From: a virus | Direction: 5' to 3' (one strand) | Length of the DNA stretch: 64,000 nt | Virus record (IMG/VR): IMGVR_UViG_3300021420_000018 | Span: 1-64,000 of that record | Shown: positions 30,292 through 39,103 of the stretch, piece by piece | Numbering within the stretch: position 1 is the stretch's first letter | How the letters are laid out: each line of letters starts with the position of its first letter | Program-made: the position numbers and the translations under genes | The notes under the pieces: model-generated | Database searches by the model: none | The model's input: the letters and a program-made list of their open reading frames with translations, nothing else | What the model was told of the DNA's origin: nothing

Positions 30292-31676
30292 GCGTCTTCA
30301 GAAACTTTGCTCACGGCCAAAACGCAAGCGCAGTGGGGATGCTGCGGCGGCTTGGTTGCTCCGGAGAAGAACTTACTGCCGATCTCTACTTCCTGATCCT
30401 GATTCATAAGGCATTCCGGGCAAGGGTCGAGATTGGACGTGAGCCACTTCACTTTCTCTACGACGCCGGACTTTTCCCAGGTTGAGAAGTTGCTGGCCGA
30501 TTGCGCCATCGCGATCTCGCTGCGCGCAATCATCTTGGCGCGCCCCAAACTGAAAATGCCTTCGCCTTCGGTTTCCTCGGCAAGTGCCTCGCGTATGTCA
30601 TTGACGACTTCCGATATCGGAGTTTCTTTCGTGAACGAGTCGGCGACGATCTGGCGGATCTTGTCCCGGGTAGTTTGCGAGATGGCCCAACGCGCATTCG
30701 GATTTTCGACCAGGTTGCCTTCGTTGTCGAACTTCTTGCCGATCATTTCCGCGGCTCGATGGGTCGCATACTCTTGCGCGCTGCGATTGGCCGAAGCGAT
30801 CAGTTTGGAGTTCGAGACATCGATCTGCAACAGGCCGTGGCCGGCGCCGGAGAGTGCTGCCGATTCCAAGGACGAGCGCACTTGCGACGGCAGCGCCAGC
30901 CATTGAGCTTCTAAGACGGTGATGAGCCGATCCGTGAATGCTTGGGCATCGTCCGCATCTGCCTTGGCTAATAGCTTCGCAAACTTCTTGGAACTGTTCG
31001 GGCCGGCGACGCCATTGGCCTGCGCGAATGCAGAACTCTCGGCCTCTTTGTCGGACTTGCCATCTTTCTTCGCACGCTCGTACGCGCTGTTCCAGACGGC
31101 CACCCATTGCTTGCGCTTGGATTGCCGGACATAGTCCGGCGCATCGCTCGCCGATGAATACGGCTTCTGCAAAAACGTTTCGCGATAGCCCTTTTCCAGG
31201 TCCGTAAAAGTTTTCTCCCTGCTTCGAAACTGCAAATCACGCAGCGTGATGGTCTGGCCTTTCAGAGGATTCTCGCCCTGGGCGTGTTTCTGCGCCATTC
31301 CTTTTTTGAAATAGCCGATCGTCAGGTGCGGCTGAAAAGTGGGATGAGGGTCGGTGTGCGGAAGTGCGGCCAGGGCGTCGTGCAGCTTAACTAGCTTTTC
31401 GCTCTCCAGCAAAAATACCAGCGGCTCGCCTTCATCGTTCTCGGGGAAAGCGTGAAGATCTCCGAACGTTACATCGACTGTGCCCGTGCCTTTGGTGATG
31501 GCGCTCACCTGGTCGGGAGTGACTTCAGGATGGAAACCCCATCGCACCGTTACGTGCGGAGTCAGTTCACGGCCCTTCGGCGCGAGCTCGCTTTCCTCGA
31601 TGCCCTTTTGCAAATCGAGCACGCGTTGCGCATCAACCGGAGACAAGGTGAACTGAACTGCGCCGTATTTAGCCAT
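30288..31676 (-). CDS. 2H phosphoesterase fused to head morphogenesis protein
   Basis: 462 residues. The N-terminal ~170 have both 2H motifs (LTPHVTVRWGF and FQPHLTIGYF), the fold of 2'-5' RNA ligase-like, cyclic-phosphodiesterase and some anti-CBASS enzymes. About 180-230 is ChaB-like (YVRQSKRKQWVAVWNSAYE). The rest is an SPP1 gp7/Mu F-type minor head protein ending DPCPECLMNQDQ and PPQHPHCAC. The enzyme domain would therefore be in the virion. It follows the portal by direct overlap. Confidence 0.85.
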   Translation of the reverse strand: MAKYGAVQFTLSPVDAQRVLDLQKGIEESELAPKGRELTPHVTVRWGFHPEVTPDQVSAITKGTGTVDVTFGDLHAFPENDEGEPLVFLLESEKLVKLHDALAALPHTDPHPTFQPHLTIGYFKKGMAQKHAQGENPLKGQTITLRDLQFRSREKTFTDLEKGYRETFLQKPYSSASDAPDYVRQSKRKQWVAVWNSAYERAKKDGKSDKEAESSAFAQANGVAGPNSSKKFAKLLAKADADDAQAFTDRLITVLEAQWLALPSQVRSSLESAALSGAGHGLLQIDVSNSKLIASANRSAQEYATHRAAEMIGKKFDNEGNLVENPNARWAISQTTRDKIRQIVADSFTKETPISEVVNDIREALAEETEGEGIFSLGRAKMIARSEIAMAQSASNFSTWEKSGVVEKVKWLTSNLDPCPECLMNQDQEVEIGSKFFSGATKPPQHPHCACVLAVSKVSEDA

Positions 31677-34600
31677 TACGACAGATTCTGTTCCTCGAGA
31701 CTCTTGTGACCGAACAGCAGCGTCGCCTTCCAGCCGCTCGGCGCGTTTTCGTCGGGGTTCAGCACGAGCATGCCGCCCTCGTCAAGGTCGAGCACGCCAT
31801 CATCGCCATCGAACATTTCCATCGACAGCTCTCGCAGACATGAGCCCGAGAATACCGTGAGAGTCGGCCCGCCGCTCGCCAGCCCTTCTGATTTGATGTC
31901 GGTCATAAAAGCAGTCAGGCGGGCAATGAATACATTCCTCGACTCGCCGCCTTCCGGAGCTTCGTCTGGATTCTTCATCAGCCGCTTTACTTTTTCTTTG
32001 TTCGGAGCCTTCTTCTTGCCGGCGAGCACGCCCAGGTTCCAGGTCTTGGCGCGATCATCTTCGACAACCCGCGGATGGTAGATCGATCCGCTGGATACGA
32101 TGTCGGCCGTCTCTTTGGTGCGCTTGAGCGTGGCGCAATAAATCTTCCGGAGAGGAACTTCGCTCAAGTATTGCTGGGCCGTGATCAGCTTCACGCGGCC
32201 GTCATCGGAAAGCGGGAAGTCAAGCCAGCCGTCTGAGCGATGCACCGGATCGAGAGCGGTGCGGCCGTGGCGCATCAAGAAAAGCGACTTGTACGTGTAA
32301 TCAACCGCAGCTTCGGCTTTCTGCAGCGGGGCCAGGCCTTCGCGGAAAGCTTTCTCCAGCGTTTGGTCCTCGAGCCTCACACTCTTCTCGGAACGTGCCA
32401 GACGCGCACGTATCGACTCCGCCTTGCGCAGCTTGAAGAAGCGGTTGGTTTCCTCGCGCGCCATGGTCAGTTGCTTGGTGAAAATGCTTCCAAGCACATG
32501 CTCGATCTGATGAATCCCCTGCTGGCTTTCAGGCGTGAGCATGGATGGATCGATACGGGATCCATGGCGCTTGGCAATCTGATCGTCGGCGATAACTTCG
32601 TGGATGGTCTTCACCAACTCTTCGTGACTGGTCTTCTGCCCATCGAGCGATTCTTTGCCGTTGTCGACGCCAACGTTTCGGCCAGTCGAGCGGCCTCCGC
32701 CGGCTTCCTGCGCCACAGGCGTTCCCGATCTTCCCGCATTGTGGTCGCCGTCATTGCCGTTATTCATGGGCCCGCCAGCTCCAGGAGCATCGGGATTCGG
32801 CGTAACTGGATGCGGCTTGGGTCTGCCGGAATCGTCAATCTGCACGCCAGCCTGAACAGAGGGAATGCCAATCGGCATGAATCCCGTTCCGGTAACGATG
32901 CCCAGGCGATCCGCTTCCGGTTCCGGCCGCAGCTCTTCGCCGACGCGCTTGCGCGCTTCGTTCGGCGTCATCACACCGCTCTTGACGTACATCGTGATAG
33001 CCGCGGCGTTCTTGAGTGGATCCGGCTCCGCGTAAGGATTCATCGCGATTTCGTACTCGATGAATCCCATCTTTTTCTGGATGATGTAGTCGATGACGCC
33101 TTTGAGCCAGGTCACCCAGGGCAGCGTGCCTTCAATCGTCGACGCATCGCCGGCAGCCCTGCCTTCGGTGCGGATCATGCGGATCAAACGCTGTGGACTT
33201 GTGCCGTACGCAAAACAAATCTGGCGGATATGCTTCTCGTCGTACACGCCGGCAAGCAACGGTTCCTTCGAGAAAATAATCTGATCTTCCTTGCCAGGCT
33301 CGTTGAATCCTTGCACCAGACGCCACTGATTGCGCGCCGCCAGGTTGCCGGCGAGCTGCGAGTTCATCCAGTCCATGGCTTCGGTGATGCGCTCAGGAGA
33401 AGTGCCGCGAGGAACGACTTGCACGACGCCCGGGATCGATCCTTCCTCGTAATAAGCGCGCACGAACTTCAGTCTGGAAATGCCGACCATGATTTCTTCG
33501 GCGACTTGTTCGGTCGGGGAATTTCCTGCAAAACATGCCTTGCCGTTGCGGCGAACATAGACAACGCTGTTCGGTACAGTTAGACAGTAAACTTTTCCGG
33601 AGTATGGCTGCCGACGAGTTTCGAATTTCTTGGTATAGCTACCTCTTTTATGAACGGCAACCACATAGTGCGCACGTGAGTTAATAGCCAGAATTGTGCG
33701 ACGCATTCCATTTCTGCCAATGATAGTGCGGTCGCGAAGAATTATCTTGCGAATGGTGGCGTACACTCCCATCTTCTGCGCTAATTCCTGTAATTGATCA
33801 GCAAGACGCTTACTGGAAGTGAAGGCTCTTGATCTGCTGGCATCTCCATCGCCTAACCAGAAATGATGCCAAAAAATCTGCAACTGGCGCGATGTCGCAT
33901 TCATGATTTCTTGTGGAATGTATTTGTCGCCAGCATGGCCAAGGGGCCGCAGGTGGCGCGCCAGAAACTTGGATCCGATGATAAATGCATCGTTACTATA
34001 GAGAACAGGACCGTTGTTTATCTTGTGCAGCAAGGCGCGCATTTCAGAGATTCGCTTGTTGTTTTTAGATTGTGCGATGTAGACGTAATTGCCTTCACAA
34101 CTTCCTTCGGCAAGATAGAGGCCAATCAACGCACAATAATCATCGCCGCTCATCTCCAACACACGGCCATCGTGGATATGTCGCTGCCGATTTCGGACGA
34201 CCGCTTGATGGGCAGTCGCCAAGGCAACGCCGGCGACTGCGCCGATCTGCGAATAAGACAATCCTTGCGATCGTAGTTCGCGACAGCGAGCGTCGAGTTG
34301 AAGTCGGGAGACATGCCGATCTTCCGCAATGGCAGGGAAGCGCTTCGAATTAACTTCTACGCCATGCCATATAGACGTTACTGGAATCCCAGTTGCAGAA
34401 GTACAGTGTTTCTCTAATTCGGCTGCAGATACTAAGACATCGCCAGAACGGTGTTTGTTACCACCGAGACTAAAAGGCAACTTATCAATGACCATCCTGT
34501 GCTGTGGTGTTACTTCGAGATCCAAAGAACGAGAGGAGAATCTAATTAAATCTCCGACATAGTCATAGCAATGCTTGGCCGTAGCGAGCTGCCACTCGAA

Positions 34601-35446
34601 AGCTTTCGTCTTAAGATTACGCGTAGCTATTCGTTCTGTCTTGATATCGACATCCTGGAACAACTTCCATCCGGATTCAGTCAAGACTTCCGTCCCGTCG
34701 CGATAACACTGCCCATACAATTGGGAAGCCAGTGTGTTACGGGGAGCGATATTCCTGGGTTTGTAAACCAATTGGTCTGTTGTGAGGTTCACAAGGGGTA
34801 TCCCCCACCAGTTTTGCGCATAGGCGGGATTCGGCGGTACCGGCGTCAGTCCGTTCTCGTCGATGTAACGCACGATCATCTCGCCGCGCAGCACCACCAT
34901 TTCGGCAAGTTCGTTACGGAAGTTTTTCCTGAGCAGGATCGACGAAGCATCGATGACCAGCAGATCATCGAGCAACGGACGCAGCCAGTCCTGCCAGTTG
35001 TGCTCGCGGTCGGGATACTCGAAAAACCGATTGAGCAGGAGAAGTGTTGCATCGCCTTTAGAGCGAATGGCCACATCGCTGCGCGTTTCGCCTGGCTTGG
35101 CGCGCATCTGAATTTCCCAGGGCACGCGGCTTATGGTGTCTTTGACGTTCTCGATGCAGACCGCTGCGAGTGGATATTTGGCGAGAGCCTTTAAATCGGC
35201 TGCACTATACTCAGCATCCTGCCGCGGCGTCCACCACAAGTTCTGGCCGGCCCAGTATTGGTAGGCGCGTGGTTCGGTGCCTGGAGGCCCGAGAGGCTTA
35301 ATGGGTTGAAGCGGTGAATACCAGGAATCCTGCTCGATGCCGCGAATCTGATCAGGTGGCCGCTGGTAAAGCGACTGGCCGTATCGCTGAATGGCACCGA
35401 CCATTTGGCCGATCGGCCGGATAACCAGATCGCCGCGCTTTGCCAT
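31676..35446 (-). CDS. Portal protein with intein and C-terminal histidine phosphatase domain
   Basis: 1,256 codons. Portal extein: N-terminal ~246 residues (ENVKDTISRVPWEIQMRA, DLLVIDASSILLRKN) and the part after the intein (SPTEQVAEEI, ICFAYGTSPQRLIRM, GVMTPNEARKRVGEELRPE). After the intein and a Pro/Gly linker, a C-terminal ~190-residue domain has LMRHGRTA and GWLDFPLSDDGR of the phosphoglycerate-mutase/histidine-phosphatase fold. The expected second-half His is replaced (VFSGSCLRE), so catalysis is doubtful. After splicing the portal would be ~860 residues. Confidence 0.9.
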   Translation of the reverse strand: MAKRGDLVIRPIGQMVGAIQRYGQSLYQRPPDQIRGIEQDSWYSPLQPIKPLGPPGTEPRAYQYWAGQNLWWTPRQDAEYSAADLKALAKYPLAAVCIENVKDTISRVPWEIQMRAKPGETRSDVAIRSKGDATLLLLNRFFEYPDREHNWQDWLRPLLDDLLVIDASSILLRKNFRNELAEMVVLRGEMIVRYIDENGLTPVPPNPAYAQNWWGIPLVNLTTDQLVYKPRNIAPRNTLASQLYGQCYRDGTEVLTESGWKLFQDVDIKTERIATRNLKTKAFEWQLATAKHCYDYVGDLIRFSSRSLDLEVTPQHRMVIDKLPFSLGGNKHRSGDVLVSAAELEKHCTSATGIPVTSIWHGVEVNSKRFPAIAEDRHVSRLQLDARCRELRSQGLSYSQIGAVAGVALATAHQAVVRNRQRHIHDGRVLEMSGDDYCALIGLYLAEGSCEGNYVYIAQSKNNKRISEMRALLHKINNGPVLYSNDAFIIGSKFLARHLRPLGHAGDKYIPQEIMNATSRQLQIFWHHFWLGDGDASRSRAFTSSKRLADQLQELAQKMGVYATIRKIILRDRTIIGRNGMRRTILAINSRAHYVVAVHKRGSYTKKFETRRQPYSGKVYCLTVPNSVVYVRRNGKACFAGNSPTEQVAEEIMVGISRLKFVRAYYEEGSIPGVVQVVPRGTSPERITEAMDWMNSQLAGNLAARNQWRLVQGFNEPGKEDQIIFSKEPLLAGVYDEKHIRQICFAYGTSPQRLIRMIRTEGRAAGDASTIEGTLPWVTWLKGVIDYIIQKKMGFIEYEIAMNPYAEPDPLKNAAAITMYVKSGVMTPNEARKRVGEELRPEPEADRLGIVTGTGFMPIGIPSVQAGVQIDDSGRPKPHPVTPNPDAPGAGGPMNNGNDGDHNAGRSGTPVAQEAGGGRSTGRNVGVDNGKESLDGQKTSHEELVKTIHEVIADDQIAKRHGSRIDPSMLTPESQQGIHQIEHVLGSIFTKQLTMAREETNRFFKLRKAESIRARLARSEKSVRLEDQTLEKAFREGLAPLQKAEAAVDYTYKSLFLMRHGRTALDPVHRSDGWLDFPLSDDGRVKLITAQQYLSEVPLRKIYCATLKRTKETADIVSSGSIYHPRVVEDDRAKTWNLGVLAGKKKAPNKEKVKRLMKNPDEAPEGGESRNVFIARLTAFMTDIKSEGLASGGPTLTVFSGSCLRELSMEMFDGDDGVLDLDEGGMLVLNPDENAPSGWKATLLFGHKSLEEQNLS
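33521..34708 (-). other. Portal intein with LAGLIDADG endonuclease domain
   Basis: 396 residues between YGQ and SPTEQ. Begins CYRDGTEVLTESGW (block A) with LEVTPQHRMV (block B), ends ACFAGN before Ser+1. The endonuclease has two LAGLIDADG helices (LIGLYLAEGS, FWLGDGDA). A HTH-like segment (YSQIGAVAGVALATAHQ) precedes them. The penultimate residue is Gly, not His, a known but rarer arrangement. Confidence 0.85.
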
Positions 35447-35466
35447 TGAGTCGCGAGTTTACCACG

Positions 35467-35871
35467 TCACGCCAGCCTCCAGTGAATGACATGGCCTTTG
35501 AAGGGCAAACGGTTCTTAGGCTCCATCCAGAAGGCCAGCATCTCTGCAAAATCACGGAAGCCGTCGCGCCGCGCAAACGCCTGCGTTTCATCCCAGGAAA
35601 GTTTCTCGCCATCGATCCAGATGTACGGGACCTTGCATCCTCGAGCGAGCACGTTTGTTCCGTCGTAGGGCACGTGCCTGATCTCAATCTCTTCGATCTT
35701 CACACACGGCACACGCATGAGCAGCTTGGCCTTCTTGGTTCGCAGGCCGGTGTAAAGGTGAAGCGTATCGCCTGGCTTATCGGGGTGGACGCGGACCGCG
35801 CGGATCGTGTGCGTCTTTTCTCCGCGAAGGATGAGCGGAACAAAGCGAGGCTGGAAGTTATAGAGACCCAT
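35467..35871 (-). CDS. ASCH/PUA-like domain protein
   Basis: 134 residues. LYNFQPRFVPLILRGEKTHT is the ASCH-type opening (RNA-binding beta-barrel), with LHLYTGLRTKKAKL and HVIHWRLA. Probably binds RNA or modified nucleotides. Confidence 0.7.
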   Translation of the reverse strand: MGLYNFQPRFVPLILRGEKTHTIRAVRVHPDKPGDTLHLYTGLRTKKAKLLMRVPCVKIEEIEIRHVPYDGTNVLARGCKVPYIWIDGEKLSWDETQAFARRDGFRDFAEMLAFWMEPKNRLPFKGHVIHWRLA

Positions 35872-36177
35872 TCACAGTTTGGTTAGCGGCGGCGGCGCGA
35901 CTTCTGGCGGTTCGACTTCCTTGCCGATATCCAGCTTTTTTAGGATGGCTTCTACCACAGATCTCAGATGATGGCCGTCACAAGCATGCAGCGTTCCCTG
36001 ATGTGTAGACGAACCTTCGTCTAGCTCCACGATCTCGATTACGTGGCGCACTTCGTTGGTTGGATCCACACTCCTGCGGCGATGGCTGATTTCAAACCAG
36101 CCTTTCAGCTTATCGGTTGGCGATGTCTCTCGACACTGAAAGCCGTGGTCATCGTAGTCACAGCGGATGTTTAGCAT
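35872..36177 (-). CDS. Small hypothetical protein
   Basis: 101 residues; a possible Cys/His metal site (CDYDDHGFQC, HACDGHH) and a Pro-rich C-terminus. Coupled to the ASCH gene. Confidence 0.5.
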   Translation of the reverse strand: MLNIRCDYDDHGFQCRETSPTDKLKGWFEISHRRRSVDPTNEVRHVIEIVELDEGSSTHQGTLHACDGHHLRSVVEAILKKLDIGKEVEPPEVAPPPLTKL

Positions 36178-36399
36178 TTATTTAGCTCCTGTTTCGCGCA
36201 CGATAACGCGCGCGCGACGTATGCAGCCTGGACAGTAAAACGTTTTCTTTTTACCTTTGCCGATTCCTTTCCACCCAAGAGCCTCGACGCATATCTCAAC
36301 GTACTTGTCGTTTGACTTTTCGTGCAAACTCGTCACTTCGACCTTCGAGCCGCAGCCGCCGTCGCATTCGATCCAAGCCGTGAAGAGGGCGTCGCTCAC
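36178..36399 (-). CDS. Zinc-binding small protein
   Basis: 73 residues with CDGGCGSK and CPGCIRRAR flanking a strand-rich middle; typical two-knuckle phage protein. Confidence 0.6.
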   Translation of the reverse strand: MSDALFTAWIECDGGCGSKVEVTSLHEKSNDKYVEICVEALGWKGIGKGKKKTFYCPGCIRRARVIVRETGAK

Positions 36400-36421
36400 C
36401 GTACTCGCTCGGCTTCCTCAG

Positions 36422-36832
36422 TCATTGCGCCAGCTTCACTTCAAACTTCATCTGGGCCCAACGATCTGCGAATCGTTCCTTAGCCATTGCGACCATCTGA
36501 TCGAAATCGAACTCGCCCTCGGCTACGTACGTGCTGCTGCTTGCGCCGCGTGTGTCGACGCTGCGATCCCAAAATGAAAGCGCCGTCCATCCGTTCTTGT
36601 GGTGGACCAAAGCAATACCTTCTGGAGAGTTGCCGCAGTAGCAGTTGGAATGCCCCTTGTAGGAATAGCCTCTGCAGCCAGGAACGTGAGGCTGAAGCTT
36701 TCCATCGATCTCGCGCGTAGTCCACGGAATCGTGATTTGTTCGTCATAAGAAACGTGACCGCCGCGCTCTTTGTAGAAGTGATGGCCAGCAGTGCGGTAG
36801 GGACCGAAGTAATACATTCGCATGGGTTCCAT
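36422..36832 (-). CDS. Hypothetical protein with Cys/His cluster
   Basis: 136 residues (MEPMRMYYFGPYRTAGHHF...). CRGYSYKGHSNCYCGN suggests a metal site; it then resembles small host-takeover proteins (GIALVHHKNGWTALSFWDR). It has its own promoter and a structured leader. Confidence 0.55.
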   Translation of the reverse strand: MEPMRMYYFGPYRTAGHHFYKERGGHVSYDEQITIPWTTREIDGKLQPHVPGCRGYSYKGHSNCYCGNSPEGIALVHHKNGWTALSFWDRSVDTRGASSSTYVAEGEFDFDQMVAMAKERFADRWAQMKFEVKLAQ

Positions 36833-36871
36833 TTTATTTTGTCGCAAGAACGTTGCCGCGAAGGGGGTTTC

Positions 36872-36920
36872 GCTCCAGTGCTCCGCCCGTTGCCGGACCG
36901 CTGGAGCCGCCTAGTCCGGC
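36872..36920 (-). promoter_or_regulatory. Pseudoknot-capable 5' leader
   Basis: Two interleaved 7-bp perfect helices: GCTCCAG (36872-36878) with CTGGAGC (36901-36907), and GCCGGAC (36892-36898) with GTCCGGC (36914-36920). The interleaving allows an H-type pseudoknot or two competing hairpins between promoter and gene. Confidence 0.5.
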
Positions 36921-36945
36921 CTACCCTCTTGCAAGGCATCGCGGC

Positions 36946-36980
36946 AGTAAGCGTTTACTATTGTTCCTAGTGAATGTCAA
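36946..36980 (-). promoter_or_regulatory. Operator and variant promoter
   Basis: The operator AGTAAACGCTTACT (36946-36959) is intact, but the upstream TTGACA is 7 bp further away than in its relatives, so the core promoter is unclear. Confidence 0.5.
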
Positions 36981-37324
36981 GTGGCTTGTTCGAGCTGGCG
37001 CACGCGGTCTTCTGAACTTTCGATTTTGTTTCTGGCAACCGACGGAAGAACATCTGCGGCAGTGACGCGAACTACTGTGCGTTCAAACCACCTCCCGCCG
37101 CAACGTTTGCAACTGTGCTGACACATAACCGTGAGACTGCGTTCGGGAATATCTTTCGACTGAGGTCCAGGTCCTGCCAACACAACGCAACGCAACCTGC
37201 CGCTGCGAGCTCCGCACACAGGACACGGCGCATTCGGATTGATGTTAGCAATATCGCGAGGGCTGGGCGGACGGAACAACCAAAGAAGCTTACGGATGCC
37301 GACAGTGAGCCAGTAGAATAGCAT
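36977..37324 (-). CDS. Zinc-binding protein
   Basis: 115 residues. A hydrophobic N-terminus (MLFYWLTVGIRKLLWLF) precedes CPVCGARSG and CQHSCKRCGGRWF. The Cys layout resembles the treble-clef/zinc-ribbon phage proteins. Confidence 0.6.
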   Translation of the reverse strand: MLFYWLTVGIRKLLWLFRPPSPRDIANINPNAPCPVCGARSGRLRCVVLAGPGPQSKDIPERSLTVMCQHSCKRCGGRWFERTVVRVTAADVLPSVARNKIESSEDRVRQLEQAT

Positions 37325-37359
37325 TCAGGCCTAGCTTTAAACTCTCATAAGTGCTCTGG

Positions 37360-37388
37360 AGAGTAAACGCTTATCAGGCAGATGTCAA
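37360..37388 (-). promoter_or_regulatory. Promoter with embedded operator
   Basis: Minus strand TTGACA, 17 bp, TACTCT with ATAAGCGTTTACT across spacer and -10; 36 bp upstream of the gene at 37324. Confidence 0.75.
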
Positions 37389-37405
37389 TGCCACAGCCAG
37401 AAGAA

Positions 37406-37528
37406 TCATGGCTTGCGTCGTGGTTTATTCCAGTATGGAGTCCTGCACCAACGACATCGCTTCGGTGTTGTCACGCGCGGCAGCCAAGAACGCCCACAGC
37501 GATTGCAAGTTACTAACTTAGAGCTCAC
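37406..37528 (-). CDS. 40-residue zinc-ribbon protein
   Basis: GTG start overlapping the previous stop (GTGA). CNRCGRSWLPR, CRWCRTPYWNKPRR is the classic 'C-x2-C...W-x-PR...SPYWN' phage microprotein. Too short for most gene callers. Confidence 0.65.
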   Translation of the reverse strand: MSSKLVTCNRCGRSWLPRVTTPKRCRWCRTPYWNKPRRKP

Positions 37529-37623
37529 TTGGCCGCCCGCTCCGCCTTCTGCTTTCGGTATCGAGGGGCTGCCATGAAACGCTCGTCCCGACTGGCAACC
37601 TGTAGGGCTTCATCAAAAGACAT
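37525..37623 (-). CDS. 32-residue basic microprotein
   Basis: MSFDEALQVASRDERF then a basic tail; TGAGGTG upstream of ATG and GTGA coupling to the zinc microprotein support it. Confidence 0.5.
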   Translation of the reverse strand: MSFDEALQVASRDERFMAAPRYRKQKAERAAK

Positions 37624-37662
37624 AAATCACCTCAGGGTAAAATAACGTTGGGGTATAGGGGT

Positions 37663-37863
37663 TCAGCCATTCGCTAACTCCTTTTGCCCCGCGAGTGGGA
37701 ACTCCTTTGCGAGTTTGGCAATCTCTTCGCGCGTAACAGCTATGCGTGTTCGGTCCCATCTGTTTTTAGGGCCACCCACCACGTTTAAGTATTTCTCCGA
37801 TTCTTCAAGGACGATCCAGTCCCCATCCGTGAAATATTTGAACCTGCGAGTTAGCTCAGCCAT
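37663..37863 (-). CDS. Small hypothetical protein
   Basis: 66 residues; FKYFTDGDWIVLEESEKY then a helical basic C-terminus. GGAG before ATG. The 154 bp upstream to 38017 hold no gene I can see. Confidence 0.5.
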   Translation of the reverse strand: MAELTRRFKYFTDGDWIVLEESEKYLNVVGGPKNRWDRTRIAVTREEIAKLAKEFPLAGQKELANG

Positions 37864-38017
37864 TCACTAGCTCCTTTCGGTATCCCGCACTCGTTCGCGG
37901 CTCGGTGCTCCCCCGTTACAACTTACCGCCGGGACGGATCGTTCCTCCGGTCAAATTGCATCACCTCTCTTTCGATTCATCCTGCCTTCTCACTTCCCCT
38001 CAGGCTTGGGCGCGGCC

Positions 38018-38290
38018 TTATGGTCGCAGTTCCCTTCTGCGTAGTCCGCAGACAGGACAGAATTTAGGTCGTTTTCCTGCATGATCCAAGGATGTGATTA
38101 TTCGGAACTGGAAGATCGCCCTACACTCAGAGCATTCAAACTCATCTTCTCTCGGAAAAGAAAGAGTGCAATTGGTGAATTCCGTGTGTGGTGCTGGCTT
38201 CCTGCCGCCTCTATGTCGGCTAACGATTCTAGGCGACCGATCCGGCAGTTTGTCTACAATGAATCGCGCTTTCAACGCTTCCAAGGTCAC
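38018..38290 (-). CDS. Zinc-binding small protein, GTG start
   Basis: 90 residues; GGAGGGAGA before GTG. CSECRAIFQF and CPVCGLRRR form a zinc pair typical of this genome. Confidence 0.6.
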   Translation of the reverse strand: MTLEALKARFIVDKLPDRSPRIVSRHRGGRKPAPHTEFTNCTLSFPREDEFECSECRAIFQFRIITSLDHAGKRPKFCPVCGLRRRELRP

Positions 38291-38327
38291 TTTCTCCCTC
38301 CGTCTGCCTTGCCATCGCGCTCTTTCT

Positions 38328-38459
38328 CTAATCTCTCGACATCGTCAGGATGTTCTTCGTGCGGCGCTTCATCGGCACAAGCGCATTCGTGAGCCAGATC
38401 AGGACACCCGCGCAGTTCACAACCACGATGATCTTGATCAGCCAAGCCGATTCGACCAT
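38328..38459 (-). CDS. Small membrane protein (Thivi_2564-like)
   Basis: 43 residues with one helix (WLIKIIVVVNCAGVLIWL) followed by TNALVPMKRR, a pattern I recall from small phage/host membrane proteins. TAATG overlap with the holin-like gene. Confidence 0.55.
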   Translation of the reverse strand: MVESAWLIKIIVVVNCAGVLIWLTNALVPMKRRTKNILTMSRD

Positions 38460-39064
38460 TAGCCACCTTCTGGAGGTCTGGCAGATCTCGCGTCGACGAT
38501 GGCCTGCTGTTCTTGATGGCTCCGCAAATCGGCAGCGGCCTTGTCGGCAGCCTCTTCCGCTGCGAGCGCTTGCAACTTATCTGCTTCGGTAGCCTCGGCC
38601 CGCATCGCTTTCTCTCGCGCGAGAATGGCGTTGCCGGCCAGCGCGACCGACAAAGCTGTGAGCATCACGCCCTTCTGGGAGTTGACGAGCGTGTGAACAT
38701 CGCCCAAAGTTTTGCCCTGCTCGGCGAGGCGCTTGTCGGTTGCATTGCCGGTCGCAAGAAGAGTGTCTTTGACTTCGAGCACGGCGACGCGCTGCGCTTC
38801 GTTTGATTTCTGAACGACCTGCGCAACCTGCACGGTAGCGAGACGCTGCGCTTCGGCGGTGCGATCCGACTTTTCGTTGTGCTTGTCCTGGGACCGCTTC
38901 ATCATCGCGAGGATGATGGGCGAGGCTGCGGAAATGATCAGGCCCACGCCCCACAGGATTCCGCCCCATCCGGAAAACACAAACGGCGCCGGCGGTTCCT
39001 GAATGGGAAGGGCTGCCAAAAGGAAAGTGTTGAATAACGAGTAGATTGTGAGCGCCTGATACAT
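38459..39064 (-). CDS. Holin-like membrane protein with coiled coil
   Basis: 201 residues. Two hydrophobic segments in the first 55 (LFNTFLLAALPI, ILWGVGLIISAASPIILAMM), a coiled coil, DVHTLVNSQKGV, another hydrophobic patch, and an Ala/Glu-rich tail. The VHTLVNS motif recurs in many phage holin-region proteins. No lysin is recognisable beside it. Confidence 0.55.
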   Translation of the reverse strand: MYQALTIYSLFNTFLLAALPIQEPPAPFVFSGWGGILWGVGLIISAASPIILAMMKRSQDKHNEKSDRTAEAQRLATVQVAQVVQKSNEAQRVAVLEVKDTLLATGNATDKRLAEQGKTLGDVHTLVNSQKGVMLTALSVALAGNAILAREKAMRAEATEADKLQALAAEEAADKAAADLRSHQEQQAIVDARSARPPEGG

Positions 39065-39103
39065 CGCGCCTCAAGTTTACTAAAGAACCATAACCACTGT
39101 CTC

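Noticed and set aside
32240-33583. 447-codon rightward frame opposite the portal gene
   Set aside because: Antisense shadow without motifs.
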